A DNA stretch of 64,000 nucleotides from Crotophaga sulcirostris (taxonomy: Eukaryota; Chordata; Aves; Cuculiformes; Crotophagidae). Every line of letters starts with the position of its first letter. Position 1 is the stretch's first letter. Where the stretch lies: contig VYZB01000224.1 of NCBI GenBank assembly GCA_013397455.1, forward strand, positions 466,790 through 530,789. Reading direction: 5' to 3'. Under the pieces are notes generated by a model that did not search any database, had not been told where the DNA came from, and saw nothing but the letters and a program-made list of their open reading frames with translations. Position numbers and translations under genes: made by a program. Positions 1-12,694 of this stretch are shown here, one piece after another.

Positions 1-63
1 AATAATATAATGAATAATGATGACGACAACAACAAATAATAATAATAACAACAACAACAACTA
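1..63. repeat. AAT/AAC trinucleotide microsatellite
   Basis: Imperfect array of AAT, AAC and GAC triplets, ending in four AAC units. It is cut by the window edge, so its full length is unknown. It is purine/A-rich simple sequence with no coding meaning. Confidence 0.9.
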
Positions 64-3000
64 CTGAAGCCAGATAAACAAAAAAACCCTGAAACATTTC
101 AGTGGGCCAAATTAAAAAAGAAATTTATTTTATTTTATTGTATTATTTATTAAAAAAGAGAAGTATTTTCTTTGTCTGTTGGTTTCTGTGTGCCTGGATT
201 TCTTTCATGAAAGTCTGATTCTTTTCTTTTTCTTCCTCTTTCAGGAATAGAAGTGGTTTGGTTTGGGGTTTTGTGGATTTTCTTTCTTTCTCCTTAATTT
301 TCAGCTGCTCTGTTGTGTGCTGCAGCACATTGTGTGTGATTGCATCAATCACATTGTGTTTCCTGAAGTAAATAATGTATTGTCAAGTTATGTATTATTT
401 AATCCTGAATAGGGCCCTCGCATGTGAACACACAGGTATAAATTCACCATTTTCTGCTGTGCTGGAAGCTGTGTTGCCCGAAGGTCTGAAGGAAGAGATG
501 AGTGAATTAATTATGGCTGATGTTGCACTTCCTTGGATATTGACTGGAAAGTTCAAGTTGAACTCCATCATCTACTTAGGAGAGATTATGAAATATTTGT
601 AAAGGCAATGTATTTTCTGCTGTCTAAAATCCCACCTAACAAACAAAAAAGCAAACACTAAAGAATATTTTCAGACCCTCAGCTCCCTACAGTTTATCTG
701 GCAACCTGGCACTAATGAGGGGCAGGGCAAGAGGCTTTGTTATTCCTTTAAAATCCACATCTGGTACACCACTGAGGCATTTCTTTGTAGTCATATAAAC
801 ATGAATATTAGAGGCTTTTAATGACTTTAATGTCTCCTGCGTTTGACTTCCAGCATCGTTCACCTGATGCAAACTTGCCCTCAAACAGCTGTTTATGGTG
901 GTACCCAAAGGTTTCCTGGCTTTTGCCTTGGCTGAAAATCTGAATGTTGCAGATGTATATGGTAAAAATTCTGGGTTTGTCAAGAATTATATAAATGCTA
1001 TCAATTTCCCAAGCCCCTCCCCAGCTTTTCTGTAGTCCCCTTTAAGAACTGGAAGGCTGCTATAAGGTGTCAGCCTGTTAGTCACTTGGTAAAATGAAAT
1101 GGTCACCGAGTGCTGGCTGTTCTGCTTGTGCCTGTGATCACAGAATTAATGTTAGTTAATTGGGTCCACAAGCAGGTAACAGGTATGTTAAGCAAAAGGA
1201 CTGCTAATGAATGCTGGATAATTCCTGTCAAAATTTTAGTTGCTGCTATGAATGTACAGATACAGTCAAAATATTTACAAATAACTATTTATAGCAAACT
1301 GAATCTGGTGGTTTAAGTTGGAAAAGTAATGATTTTGTTTAACCATACTATTACCTTGAACTGAAAAGCTAGACCATCTGGTATCAAAACTATTAACTTA
1401 AATAACATACGTAATATTTACTTAGGCATAAACATAGAAAAGTGAAAAAAATGCAATTTTGTGAATAAGGTCATTGGATTACATATTCGTATGCTGAGAT
1501 ATGATTCATGTGATAGATATAGATATTTTTCTGGATTTGTTATAAGCTTACTGTGTAAGACTGGAAGGGTAAAAGTTACTTCCTTTCTGTACAAGACTTC
1601 CAACTAAAAAATGGGATTCCAGAATTTGCTTTCAGGTTTGTAATTTTGAATTTTTACTAGAGGTATGATGTCACAACTATTGAACTCAACACCAGAAACC
1701 CTCACAGGTTTCCTGAACTAAGAACAATTATAGATGGGTTTGAATGTCTAAGTTTGATTTTGATGCAAACAAGTTAAAAACCAGTAACTTATGACTTATA
1801 AAAATTAAACTTCTCAATTTGACAATTTTAGTCGCCCAGGCATCTTCATATACAACGATTACAATGAGTTGGTTGAGTGTGATATTTATGTATTTCCAGA
1901 ATACTCTTTTTTATATGTTTGTTAACTCTTCACATTGAAGGACAGCTCCTCTTTTCAAATGTCTTTACTTGTTAAATTCAATATATACGTTAATATACAA
2001 TAAATTGTTTAATTACATACAAAATAGATTCAGCATGATGTGAAGTTGGAATTATAGTTTAACAGTCTGGTACTTAAGCACTGTAGTTCCATAGCAATTA
2101 CGTACTCGAGGAAAAAAGAATAAGCAAGAGTTCCTACTGAAGAACTGTAAAAACGTATTGAAAAATATTGCCCCAAAATAAAATTTTAAACAATACTTGG
2201 GAATTTTGAATCTATTATTTAGCTTCAGCCTTTACATGTTAAAAACATTAAACCTTAAACTTTTTTGTTATTATTGAAGTACTTGAAAACCTTGATTTTA
2301 GGATGATGCTACTGCACTAAGATGACGTTGAAAGCTGTCTTAGGTTACTGATAACATTTTGGATGTGGCTTTATTAGAGCAAGTACACTCACTGTCTTCA
2401 GCATTGAGCTGATCTTAAAAATATTAACCGTGCTCAATGTTCTAATCTTTTAAATGGTGCTTTACAGATCCAAAGAAGTACAAACCTGTAGAGCTGAGAG
2501 TGCATTTGTTGGACTCTGGAGTACCTGTCTGACTTGGCCAATGTTCTGCTACAGATCTTTCACAAAGGTATTTTCAGAATGCCATGGCAATCTCAGCTGT
2601 GTGTATTATAGCTGGTTGGAAATATATATTTTTAAACTGTCACTAAATAAGCATCTGTGTGAGAGGAAATAAAATGGTTTAGTACTATGAGTTGATTTTA
2701 TTATCTCATTCGGAAGATGTGAAATTATTTGACAGAACTATAAAGAAGGCAGAAGTAGGTGTTACTGCCACCCTTTAGACCAGTACCTTGAGAAAGGACA
2801 TGGTACTGTTAAAGTGGTGCCAGCTTTCCTGAATGCCAAAGGCCAGCTGAGGTCCTGAAAATGGCACACAAAAATTCTGATTCAAAACAGTGAATTTCAT
2901 GGAGCAGTAAGTCTGCTTAAGGATAAACAAAATAATGCAAACTATGATGGACATAACTCGTTAAGGGAAAGGAATACCGCTGCTTTGTAGTGAGGTCTGG

Positions 3001-5328
3001 CATTTGATTTTGCCTGCTTCTAATGGATTATTAAGAAGAATTTTACAGTTTCCACTCCAATAATGTCCATATATTGTCTTTCCTTAATTATACTTGCATG
3101 TTATTCGATGTGAGCAATTATTTATGTTTGTGATAATGGCTCAAACAGAACCTTGTAGACAAGTGGCTAGGAAAGTAACTTTCTGGAAACATGTGATTCA
3201 AAGCTGTATGTTTAATAATGTTTATTATGTTTATTTTATTTAATAATTATGTTTAATAATCATAGAATGTAATTTCAGCTGAATTGATGTCACTATTCAG
3301 CTTTTTGTCCAGAATTTGCTACTCTTATACTGAGTAGTACTCGACAGAGCAGGATAATCATGAGGCTAAGACACATCTCAGACTAAAGCATTCAATACTC
3401 TTTTTTTTCTGAGCTTGTGTCTTTGGGAGTCCTTTATTTGGTTGGAAGATTACAGCAGGAAGGAGTGACCCAGAGATTATATCCTCAGTTTTGGGTTGGT
3501 AAAAGGAATTAATTTTTCAGGGGAGATTTGGACCTTTTTGATGGTGTGAATCAGCTGGCCAGGAATGCCACTGTATGTTCATTGTATATAGATATTGTGT
3601 ACAAATTGGATCCTTTTTTGATTTCATGTGAAGATTTTAAAAGTTTGAAAGCTGCCTGTAGATAAATTGGCTTATTGGACACCAGGTAAGTTTTGCTTTG
3701 TGGTCCTACCTTATTACAAGTTACTTATTATCTTTACCAAACTAGCAAACTCCTCTCTGTAGGCTCTGAGGAGTGGGCGATCCTTCCACTTCTCATCTTT
3801 ACAATTTCTCTCCACAACAGGTTTTAGTCATTGTGGGAAAGCTGCCCGAAGCCATGTTCAGGCTTTTTCATGGAAATCCCCATCATTTCCAGATGTCCAG
3901 AAGCAAGATCAATGTTGGGAACTCTGAGGTAACCTAGACAGCTCTTATAAAATAGACTTTATTTAACAGGTGTTTTGCAGAAGGCTGCAGGCTCTTCCTT
4001 ACAAGCTCTCTGGAAAGCAGGTAGATGCAGTTTAGCACTGGGCTTGCCCGAGGCTAAGAAGTCCTGCAGAGAGGCAGAAGATAACATCTCAGCCCTAGGA
4101 ATGCTTGTCTGTGTTTGTTAACATGCAGACTGCACTCAAATAGCTTCCTGTTTGCTTTACACCACGACCCGCCCTCTCAAAAAGAGCCCAACTGTGCTAA
4201 ATTCTCAAGGTTGCACACGTCAGTGGAGTGGAACTGCACTTACGTGTTGGCGTGAAATTTCCCCAGGGTTAACAAATACTTAGGCTGTGCCTGCACGGGC
4301 AAGTATTTTAAGTCCATTGGCGTAAACTGTTTTGACAGTGCACGCAAATAATCTGGAAGAAAGAAAAGGACGCCTGAAATGCAGGAGCTGATCTTACCAG
4401 CAGCCAGTGGGATGCCCAAAAACCTGCCAAAGGCTGAGAGCGCTGACAAAGGCAAAAGCACATTCCTGGGAGATGTCCCAGTGCTGTTCCAAAGTTAAAC
4501 CGTGGCATAAAGAAACCCCAGAGAAAGTCAAAACTCCAGCTGGAGCTTATGAGGGCAAAGCCATAGAGTGACAGTTGGGCCAGATTTTCCTTCAAGAGAC
4601 TTGACACCAAGAAGCGTTGAGCTGTGCTGAATGGATGGTCAAGATCTGCCTCATTATTAGAAACTCCAGAGGAGCCCCATGTCCATGGTCTTTGCTACTT
4701 CTGCAGTGCTCCAGTAAATGAGAATCCTGCTTATTCACCCTGCATGTCACAGTATCTGAGTTTCAATATTGTCTGTGTCATTAATGCTGGTTATTTAATA
4801 GCTGGCATCTGGTTGGAAGGTTTCCATGTACATAACTGCATTTTCTGGCACATTTTGCTAAAGTAATAATTCAGATGTGTTCACTGTTTTCAGTCCTGCA
4901 TTTTCTTGCTTTACTCTGGTCTGCAAAGCGGTCTCCATAATGGTCCCCAAGGGCAAAGGAAAATTGCTACAAATAATTTTTCATTTAATTTTCGCTTATT
5001 CCCACATCTGTATTGTTTCACCTTCTCCAGCTCTCTCCTATGTAGCTTGATTTTCCTTAATCCTTCAATCCCTTTGCTTGATCCTTTGCTTTAAGGAAAT
5101 GTAACATTTAAGACAAAACCAATCTATCGAGGGCAGTATTACTTTAGAAAGGTGGCCATAAATTTGCTGCTAACTCCTGCAGAATGTAGAAGTACAGCTT
5201 GGTCATCATACTGAGCTATTCAGATTTTATATAAATAAAATTAAACAAAGCATGTTAGTTGTTTTAGGAGGTTCATGTTATGGTGCCTTGGATATATACA
5301 GAGTGCTCTACTTCTGTTAATCACACAC
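64..5328. other. Unique AT-rich non-coding DNA
   Basis: No recognisable gene or interspersed repeat. It holds short A/T-rich tracts and chance frames only; the frame at 4308-4610 on the minus strand has no recognisable domain. Two weak exon-like segments are visible on the plus strand: 2468-2567 (TTTACAG before, AAAG|GTATTT after) and the stretch ending at 3685 with a CAG|GTAAGT donor. Neither can be tied to a gene. Confidence 0.6.
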
Positions 5329-6150
5329 AGGATCGCAGGATCTCAGAATGGTGGGGATTGGAAGGGACCTCTGGAGCTCATGCAGTCCAACCCCCTTGCC
5401 AAAGCAGGCTCACCTGGAGCAGGTGTCACAGAAACGCGTTCAGGTGGGTTTGAGTATCTCCAGAGGAGACTCTACACCCTCCCTGGGCAGCCTGTTCCAG
5501 TGCTCCATCACCCTCACCAGAAAGAAGTTCTTCCTCATGTTCAGGGGGAACTTCCTCTGCTCCAGTTTGTGCCTCTTGCCCCTTGTCCTGTCTCTGGACA
5601 CAGATTCTGGCCCTGGCCTCCAGACACCCTCCCTTAGATTTTGATAAGCATTTTGATTATAGTTTGATAGATTTTGATAATCCCTACTCAGTCTTCTCTT
5701 TTCCAGGCTAAACAGTCCCAAGTCTCTTGGTTTCTCCTCATGAGAGAGATGCCTTGGTCCTCTCATCATCTCCATGTCCCTCCGGACTCTCTTCAGTAGT
5801 TCCTTGTCTTTCTTGAGCTGGGGAGCCCACAACTGGACACAGGACTCCAGATGGGGCCTCCCTAGGGCAGAGTAGAAGGGAAGGAGAACATCCCTCACCC
5901 TGCTGGCCACACTTTTCTCAATGCACCCCAGGATACAATTTGCCTCCTTGGCCATGTGTGCAAATTGCTGGCTCACGGTCGGTTTGTTGTGCACCAGGAC
6001 TCCCAGGTCCTTCTGTGCAGAGCTGCTCTCCAGCAGGTCACCCCTAACATGTCCTGGTGCAGGAGGTGGTTCCTCTTGAGGCGCAGGATGCTGCGCTTGC
6101 CTTTGTTGAACCTCATTAGGTTCCTCTCCAGCCTGTGCAGGTCTCAAAGG
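5329..6150 (-). mobile_element. CR1 LINE, group D, with about 240 codons of the ORF2 C-terminus
   Basis: Longest CR1 copy in the window, inserted in reverse. The 3' tail is at the low-coordinate end (octamer-like AGGATCGC/AGGATCTC). The minus-strand frame 5440-6147 carries RT C-terminal hallmarks of CR1: [74 protein letters not shown]. Upstream, near 6085-6140, NLMRFNKGK continues the protein in another frame, so there is at least one frameshift. The RT palm and the ORF1 part are missing (5' truncation). After [10 protein letters not shown] the usual [14 protein letters not shown] segment is replaced by an Asn/Gln/Tyr-rich stretch (about 5635-5690). Degraded and not functional. Confidence 0.93.
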
Positions 6151-8300
6151 TTTGCTATGTTATATTGAAACTGTGTTCTTATTCTCAAGAACTGAAGAAT
6201 TTTAAGGATACTCTAATTACCTGAGGAAGGTGATTAAGTTTTTAAACAAAGAAATGTAGCCATGTTCTTTTGCCTTTGACTCTTATCTGTTTAAGTACAC
6301 ATTCAGAATTTTACCGTAATCACGTCAAAATAGGTTTCAGTTACAGTTTTTCTCGATCTAAAGAGCAGCCAGGCTGCTTGATTTCTTACATCTGCTCCAG
6401 TATTCTCCTTTCCTCTCATTCTCAGTTATTTATTGCATTTCATTACTATCCATTAAGTGCCTCCAGAATAATTTTCATGCTCATGTCTTCTGCTAGTAAT
6501 TTCTTATCAAATCTCCAGCCCCGTAATTCTATAAAATGTCTTCTTTCTCATAACAATATGCTAATTCATGTTCAAAGAATTGTACCCTGCAATCCATTTC
6601 ATAGCTCCCCATAAGCATTTTCTATTGATTCAATCAACTTATTTTTCATCACCTAGCAACCTCCAAATTCAGAAAACAGAAGTGAATCTCTGCAGCAGAT
6701 ATTTTATTAATTTCCAGCTCATTGTCGTAGACGCTTTATAGTGTCCTCAGCTGAAATTAGAAAGTTATGTTTTGACTTTGAATAATATATTTATCAGGGA
6801 TGATTTTATTCCACTGGGGTTATGGTGCATCAAATGAATTTGTTTGCAGTTCAGCAGCCACCTGAGATATTCATCGAAAGTTGAGAACATCTGTGTTTCT
6901 CATCAGATTTAGCTGATAGCCCATTTGGAATCATTTGGAACAAGCTGAAGAAAACAACAATATATTTATTCTTAATCGGGCTACACATTTAAGGGAAAAT
7001 TGAATTCATAATGTTGGTATTCAGAATTCACATAATATATAAAAGAAAAATAAAAAAGAAGAAGAAGATCTTGGAAAACAGAACAAGAATCATTTATTAT
7101 TCAGCACCAGCTTTATGTAGGGTCTTTTGTGAAATTGTATTTCAAGTTTAAAGACAATAAAGGAAGTTTATAAGGTAGACACAGAAAGTTATGAAGCTGA
7201 TTGCAGAATTATGACCTTCACATGGAATTTTAAAATTCCAAGTGGAATCTTATAGTAGGGAAAGAACTCTTTAGGAAAGGACATGGTTCCATTTTCATTT
7301 TAATGTGCTATTTTTGTAGATTTTGCACACTTTGAGAATTACATAGTTGTCATAATTTCTGTAGGGCCTATTTTAATACAGCCATACTGGTCTTCTGCAG
7401 CAGAATTTATGAGATTACAGCAGCCAAGTTCCTGTAACACAATCATGTGGAAAGAGCAGACACTTATGAATAGGGATCATGAGAAAGGTACACCAAAAGG
7501 AGGCATTTCTAAGATGTGCTAGAAGGAACAGGTGTGAAGGTCCACCTTTCACAGATCTGAGTGTGCATGAGATATGAATTGGCAGATTGTATGAGCTGCA
7601 GTTGTGTAGGTGACCCTATGGATTTGGTTGGCTTTCTCAGCTTTCTCTCGAAAAATATCCGAGCGTGTTTTTAGAACCCTATCACTCAAGCAAATGAAAT
7701 TCTAGTTTTAGCCTGAAGTGGTCCAGATCTACACCTCCTGTCTGTCCCTGCCAGATCCTAGGTTTGATGGGTCACATTAGAAGGGAAATTTCTTTTATCT
7801 GCTTTTTGAGGAAGTGATGCTGAGCTGGAAAAATACTTCTAACCGGTGCCCCATCTCAGGAGTGATGTAGTTTTTTTTCACTTTTCTGCCATTGAACCCC
7901 CAAAAAAGAGGGAGAGGAAAAAGAAGAACAGAAGTTGGGGTGAGGTAGGTTTTTTATACAGAAATCAGTAGAAAATGCAAAACCCACATGTATGTGTATA
8001 AATAGTCAATAGTAATTTAAGTTTTTAAGTACTTATTTCAATTTAAATGTTGTTTTCAAACTTGGAGTTCTTCAGCCACGCTATCTATGTTGGCTTTTAT
8101 AGGAGTAAGATTTACATGGCTGAAATATTCAGAGGTGGGAGAGGATGCAGCTGTGTCAGGCTAAGGGATGCTGTCCCTCAGGTTGCCTGTCCTGTCCCCA
8201 GCCCACGTCCCTGGTCTACTGGGACACTTACACATGTAATAGTCCCTCTGTAGCTCAGATCTACAAAACCGGTCTCAGTTTTTACAAAAGCCAACCAAAA
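6151..8300. other. Unique AT-rich non-coding DNA
   Basis: Nothing recognisable beyond short A/T tracts and a purine-rich patch near 7045-7070. The plus-strand frame at 6270-6614 is Ser/Phe-rich and has no known domain. Confidence 0.6.
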
Positions 8301-8730
8301 GAATCATAGAGTCATTAAGGTGGGAACAGACCTCTAAGCTCATCAAGTCCAACAGTCAGCCCAACCCCATTGTGCCTTCTAAACCATGTCCTGAAGTGCA
8401 ATGGCTACAACTTTTTGAACCCCTACAGAGATGGAGACTCCACCACTGCCCTCGGCAGCCTCTACCAGTGCTTCACCACTCTTTCCATAAAGAAATTTTT
8501 CGTAATATCCAATCTAAACCTCCCCTGGTGAGACTTGAGGCCATTTCCTCTCGTCCTATCACCTGTCACTTGGGAGAAGCGCCCAGCGCCCACCTCACCA
8601 CAACCTCCTTTCCAGGAGCTGCAGGGAGCGGTGAGGTCTCCCCTCAGCCCCCTCTTCTCTGGTCTGAACAACCCCAGTTCCCCCAGCTGCTCCTCATAAG
8701 ACTTGTTCTCCAGACCCTTCCCCAGCTTCT
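8301..8730 (-). mobile_element. CR1 LINE, group C, 5'-truncated
   Basis: Reverse-inserted 3' part of CR1. The tail AATCATAGAGTCATTAAGGT is at 8301, followed by the 3' UTR with 'gacctctaagctcatcaagtc' and then ORF2 C-terminus. The minus strand of 8462-8671 reads [31 protein letters not shown] and [19 protein letters not shown]. The coding part is shifted in frame relative to the segment near 8690-8730. Breaks off at the position matching the RT motif KGLE. Confidence 0.9.
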
Positions 8731-10875
8731 ACCTGGTGAATAGCAGCCAACGGCTGCTCTTGGCAGCATTTATGCCAACGCAGAGTGTTTTGACAGCAGC
8801 AGATAAAGCAGTGGCTGCATTGCAGGCGTTGGCTGTTGGAGGTGGTGGTTTCACCCGGAGCACTGAGATGGTTGAAGACGTGGTTTGGGGACACCAGCAC
8901 TGCACCTGACTCAGCACCCACCAGGACAGCGTGCCTGGCTGCCAGCGATGACTTTTATATTTTTTTCCACTTTCTTAGCTTTAACAGTGCTCGTTACAAT
9001 TGTGTCTCAAGCAGACATAATGATTTCTGCCATGAATCAAAATAGCTGTTGTAGCAGCTGCCAATGTGTGGGGTCCCTGAATAAAAGACAGCATTTTTTC
9101 AAAGGTCACTTCCACACTGAGGACAGAATAAGATGAAAGTGGCTGGCTTTGCATTTTTGCTGCATGATGTTAATCAACACCCCCCATTTTATTATTTTTT
9201 ACCTTTAAAATAAAAAATGCTCTCAGTAATGTGCCTGTTTGCCACTGGTTTATTTAGTGTTTGGATGGAACAGGATTCCAGCATTTTCAAAGGTCGTCAT
9301 CCTTTTTGACTTGTTTGACAGAATGAAGAAGTTGTAGTTACTGACAGCATCTTTATTCCACCCAGGGAATGCATTTTATGAAAGTCACGCCTAATTCTAG
9401 CAAAAATAAGAACCCGACACCAGTCATAAAATTGAAAAATAATTGATTCTTCGTCTGTTTGTTTTTGTTTGTTTGTTTTCCATATTCTCAGCCTGTCAGT
9501 TAGTGGTGATAGGACTAAACAGAGGCAACCAAGGAAAGCAAATTCAGCTGTGAAGCCCTGTCAGTGAACTTTCCTTTTTTTCATCAGAATAATATATGTG
9601 CTGTCACGCATCTGCAGTTTCTCTGTTAATTCAACCTTTTTTTGCCTGGCTGAATTCATTGCATCATTCAAAAGAGGAAGATGGACAGGTCATGTAGGTG
9701 AACCGCTAGACACAGTTCATATATGCTCTGTAATATATAAAGCATAAATTATAGAGGCAATAAGCTACCTTACAAATTGTTCTAACCTTTCCAAATAAGA
9801 TCACACTGAGGAACTTCTGTGCACATTCAAAAAAATCAGAAATGACAATATTTGGACAGTTTCAGCCAATATCTGCTATTTTTCTGATTTTTTAAAGATT
9901 ACTTGCTTAAAAGTGTTCTATGGTAGCTCTGCAAACAAACAGTTTTCTATACTTTTAGAGGAGAAGTTGGTAATGTTTTTCATACTTTTTTGTTGCTTTG
10001 TGGGAAATGTGATCTTTTCAAGTAAATTCTTTAAGGAAAGATATAAGGATATTTCAGAACCGCAGTATTCACATTAAATTTTGGTGATACAGAAACAGAA
10101 AAAATAAATACAACTCCCCCCCTGCCCCTGAACTATAGTGAGTAACGAACATTTGGCTACATCCTGTTTTTCTAAGAGGAACCATCTGCTCTTAGAGTTG
10201 GGTGGGTTGCACCCCTGGCCTGTTTTGTGACAAGCTGCTGGCTGAACTGAATAAAGTCAAATGTGGGGTGAAGTCCACCAGGATTGGTATTGGTATTTCC
10301 TAAGAAAAGATTCAACTAGGTACTTTGATTTTGTTCATAATCCCTGTAAATGCTTAATCGCAGAAGACTCAGCTGAATAACTACATGAGGGACAACGTCT
10401 TAACTCCATGTCCAGACCTCTTTGTGTCAATGGGTTGACTGATGCTCTTCTTTAAACAGTGACCACTCAGCTTGTCTTTGCTTTATACCTCCACCAAGAA
10501 TATCTCCTTTCCTTTGGCAGTGTATATTAAGCCACTTCAGATGTCCTCCTTGATTGCTCCTTCTTCTACTTCACTGCTGTCATCTTCCTTTCCGAGGTGG
10601 CCAGAAAACAAGAAGTAACAAAATTACGTCCTAATTTTATGTTATTCCCATACTCTGCTGTTTAATAATGTCTTCACTTGCATTATTGCCTTCTGAATAT
10701 TTATTTCCCAGGTGTCTTAAGAAAATTTTTTCTTTCTGCTTGGGTGAAGAATTTTGAAATGAAAATGCGTTTGCTTTGATGTCTCAGACTGATGGAATAT
10801 GATCTTGGTTCTGCAAATGCATGCGTATGTGTGTGTGTAATTTTCAGTCTTCTGTTGTTGCCACTGTTTGTTGTT
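8731..10875. other. Unique non-coding DNA
   Basis: 8731-8950 is more GC-rich than its surroundings, but its overlapping frames share no recognisable domain. The rest is AT-rich, with a T/G simple tract at about 9455-9480. Confidence 0.55.
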
Positions 10876-11098
10876 AGGAAGATCTTGGGAAGAAATGTTT
10901 TGGTGTGAGGGTGGGGAGGCCCTGGCCCAGGTTGCCCAGAGCAGTGGTGGCTGCCCCATCCCTGGAGGTGTTCCAGGCCAGGCTGGATGGGGCTTGGAGC
11001 CCCCTGATGCAGTGGGAGGTGTCCCTGTCCATGGCAAGGGGTGGGACTGGATGGGCTTTGAGGTCCCTCCCAACCCAAACCCTTCTGTGATTCTGTCA
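10876..11098 (+). mobile_element. CR1 LINE, group A, 3' end
   Basis: Plus-oriented 3' terminal piece: ...GTGAGGGTGGGGAGGCCCTGGCCCAGG..., then 'atccctggaggtgttccaggcc', then the 3' UTR, ending GATTCTGTCA at about 11098. It covers the ORF2 stop region and the 3' UTR. The tail is close to the classical (ATTCTATG)n type. No TSD is obvious, as usual for CR1. Confidence 0.92.
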
Positions 11099-12491
11099 TC
11101 TATGAACTGTTAGATGTATATTTACACCTACACTTGAGCTCATGTCAGGACAAAGAGTTCTTTCCCTCCTCTCTGATGTGAGACAATGTCATTGCATGGT
11201 GACGGTAGAAGTAGGGCTTCTGAAGCCTGTCAGCTTCTGCACAACGCAGAAATCTTACTGTTGGCAAGTTGTCATCTAACAGATTCACTGTTACATTTCA
11301 ACAAATCTTGGCTAAACCTGCAAGTTGTGCGAGTGTGCAGTGCTGCCTGGATTAGCCTGGCAGGTACAGCAGATGTGTTCATCAGCAGTTGTTCATCTTC
11401 TGTAGTAATTTATGACATGCTACTGTGAGATGCGAAAGAGAAATGTGCCTCTTTGGTGGGTAAAACCCATCTTGTGGAAATGTGAATGTTTAAATCTGTT
11501 GTTCTGTCTGCAAGGAAAAGAATTCTGTTAACAACCTTCTGCAGGTCATTTCTTCAACTGCCATTCTTATTCTAAGTGTTTTACCTTGTTGGGTCCTCAG
11601 AATGTGTATTTTTGCCGGCACCAATATGTTGTGCAGGACTTCTACATGGAACTTGCAGGATTGGATAGGTTTTACCTACTATTTACCATGCAGTAGTTTA
11701 CAGCAAAGCTAGTAAAACCTTCTTAAGTGTTCATAAAAATAACAATTTCTGGTTAACTGCAAATGTCCCCTTGGTGTTTGGAGTTGAATGTATGGTGTTA
11801 CTAATAAATAGTAACTTGTGTCTTCTAAAGCTGCATAGATAAACTGGACATTAATCTCTATTGCTTTTGAATATTTCTCCAAAGGTTTNNNNNNNNNNNN
11901 NNNNNNNNNNNNNNNNNNNNNNGACATGTGGAAGTCATACTTTTGAGAAAAAAAAATGAAATAACAGCTAGGATTATAATTGGACTTTTAACAGTCATCT
12001 GGGTGATTGTGGCCAAACCCATTTTGTAGCTGTGTAAATCGTGGCAGATGGTCCTTTCTGATTTCACAGCATCTCACAAAGTACAGTATAACCTTCTTAA
12101 CCAACGCTTTGCTAATCCTTATTCTTTATGAATCTGCACAAAAAAAATTGGCAGTGTTTTCAATTCCACTGAGCAAAGATTTAAGATTGGGAAAAAGTGC
12201 TGAGAGAACGAATCGTGTATTGCTGGGATGTCATTATTTCTGGAATATGTACTGAGCAGGATAAAGTGCAATATTAGATAGCTGGCATGTGTGACATATG
12301 CCTTTATTTTCTGTTCTGCTTCGTGCCTGGAGAATTTCCAAGCTTGGTACAATGGATGGACAACTCGGTGGGTTGCAGAACCTCTGCATAAACTGGTCAG
12401 CAAGCTCTTAGGGCTTCATAGCTTTGTGTGCAGTTGAAGGTCATGAGTTACCTTGTGGTTCTGCTTAATCGTAAATTACTGTTAGAATTAT
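11099..12491. other. Unique AT-rich DNA with a short assembly gap
   Basis: No gene or repeat recognised. Contains the N run at 11889-11922; its flanks are ordinary AT-rich sequence. Confidence 0.6.
11889..11922. other. Assembly gap, 34 N
   Basis: Thirty-four undetermined bases in otherwise unique sequence. Open frames crossing it are artefacts of N translation. Confidence 0.99.
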
Positions 12492-12694
12492 TCATAGAAC
12501 CATAGAATGGGTTGGGTTGGAAGGGACCTCAAAGTCCATCCAGTCCCACCCCCTGCCATGGGCAGGGACCCCTCCCACTGGGTCAGGGGGCTCCAAGCCC
12601 CATCCAACCTGGCCTTCAACACCTCCAGGGATGGGACAGCCACCACTGCTCTGGGCAACCTGGGCCTGGGCCTCCCCACCCTCACAGTCAGAAA
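12492..12694 (-). mobile_element. CR1 LINE, group A, 3' end
   Basis: Reverse-inserted; starts with the tail TCATAGAACCATAGAATGG, then the group A 3' UTR and the last codons of ORF2 up to the 'gtgagggtggggaggcc' complement at about 12685. Heavily 5'-truncated, about 200 bp. Confidence 0.92.

Noticed and set aside
11709..12067. Open frames crossing the 34-N gap
   Set aside because: Artefacts of translating N.
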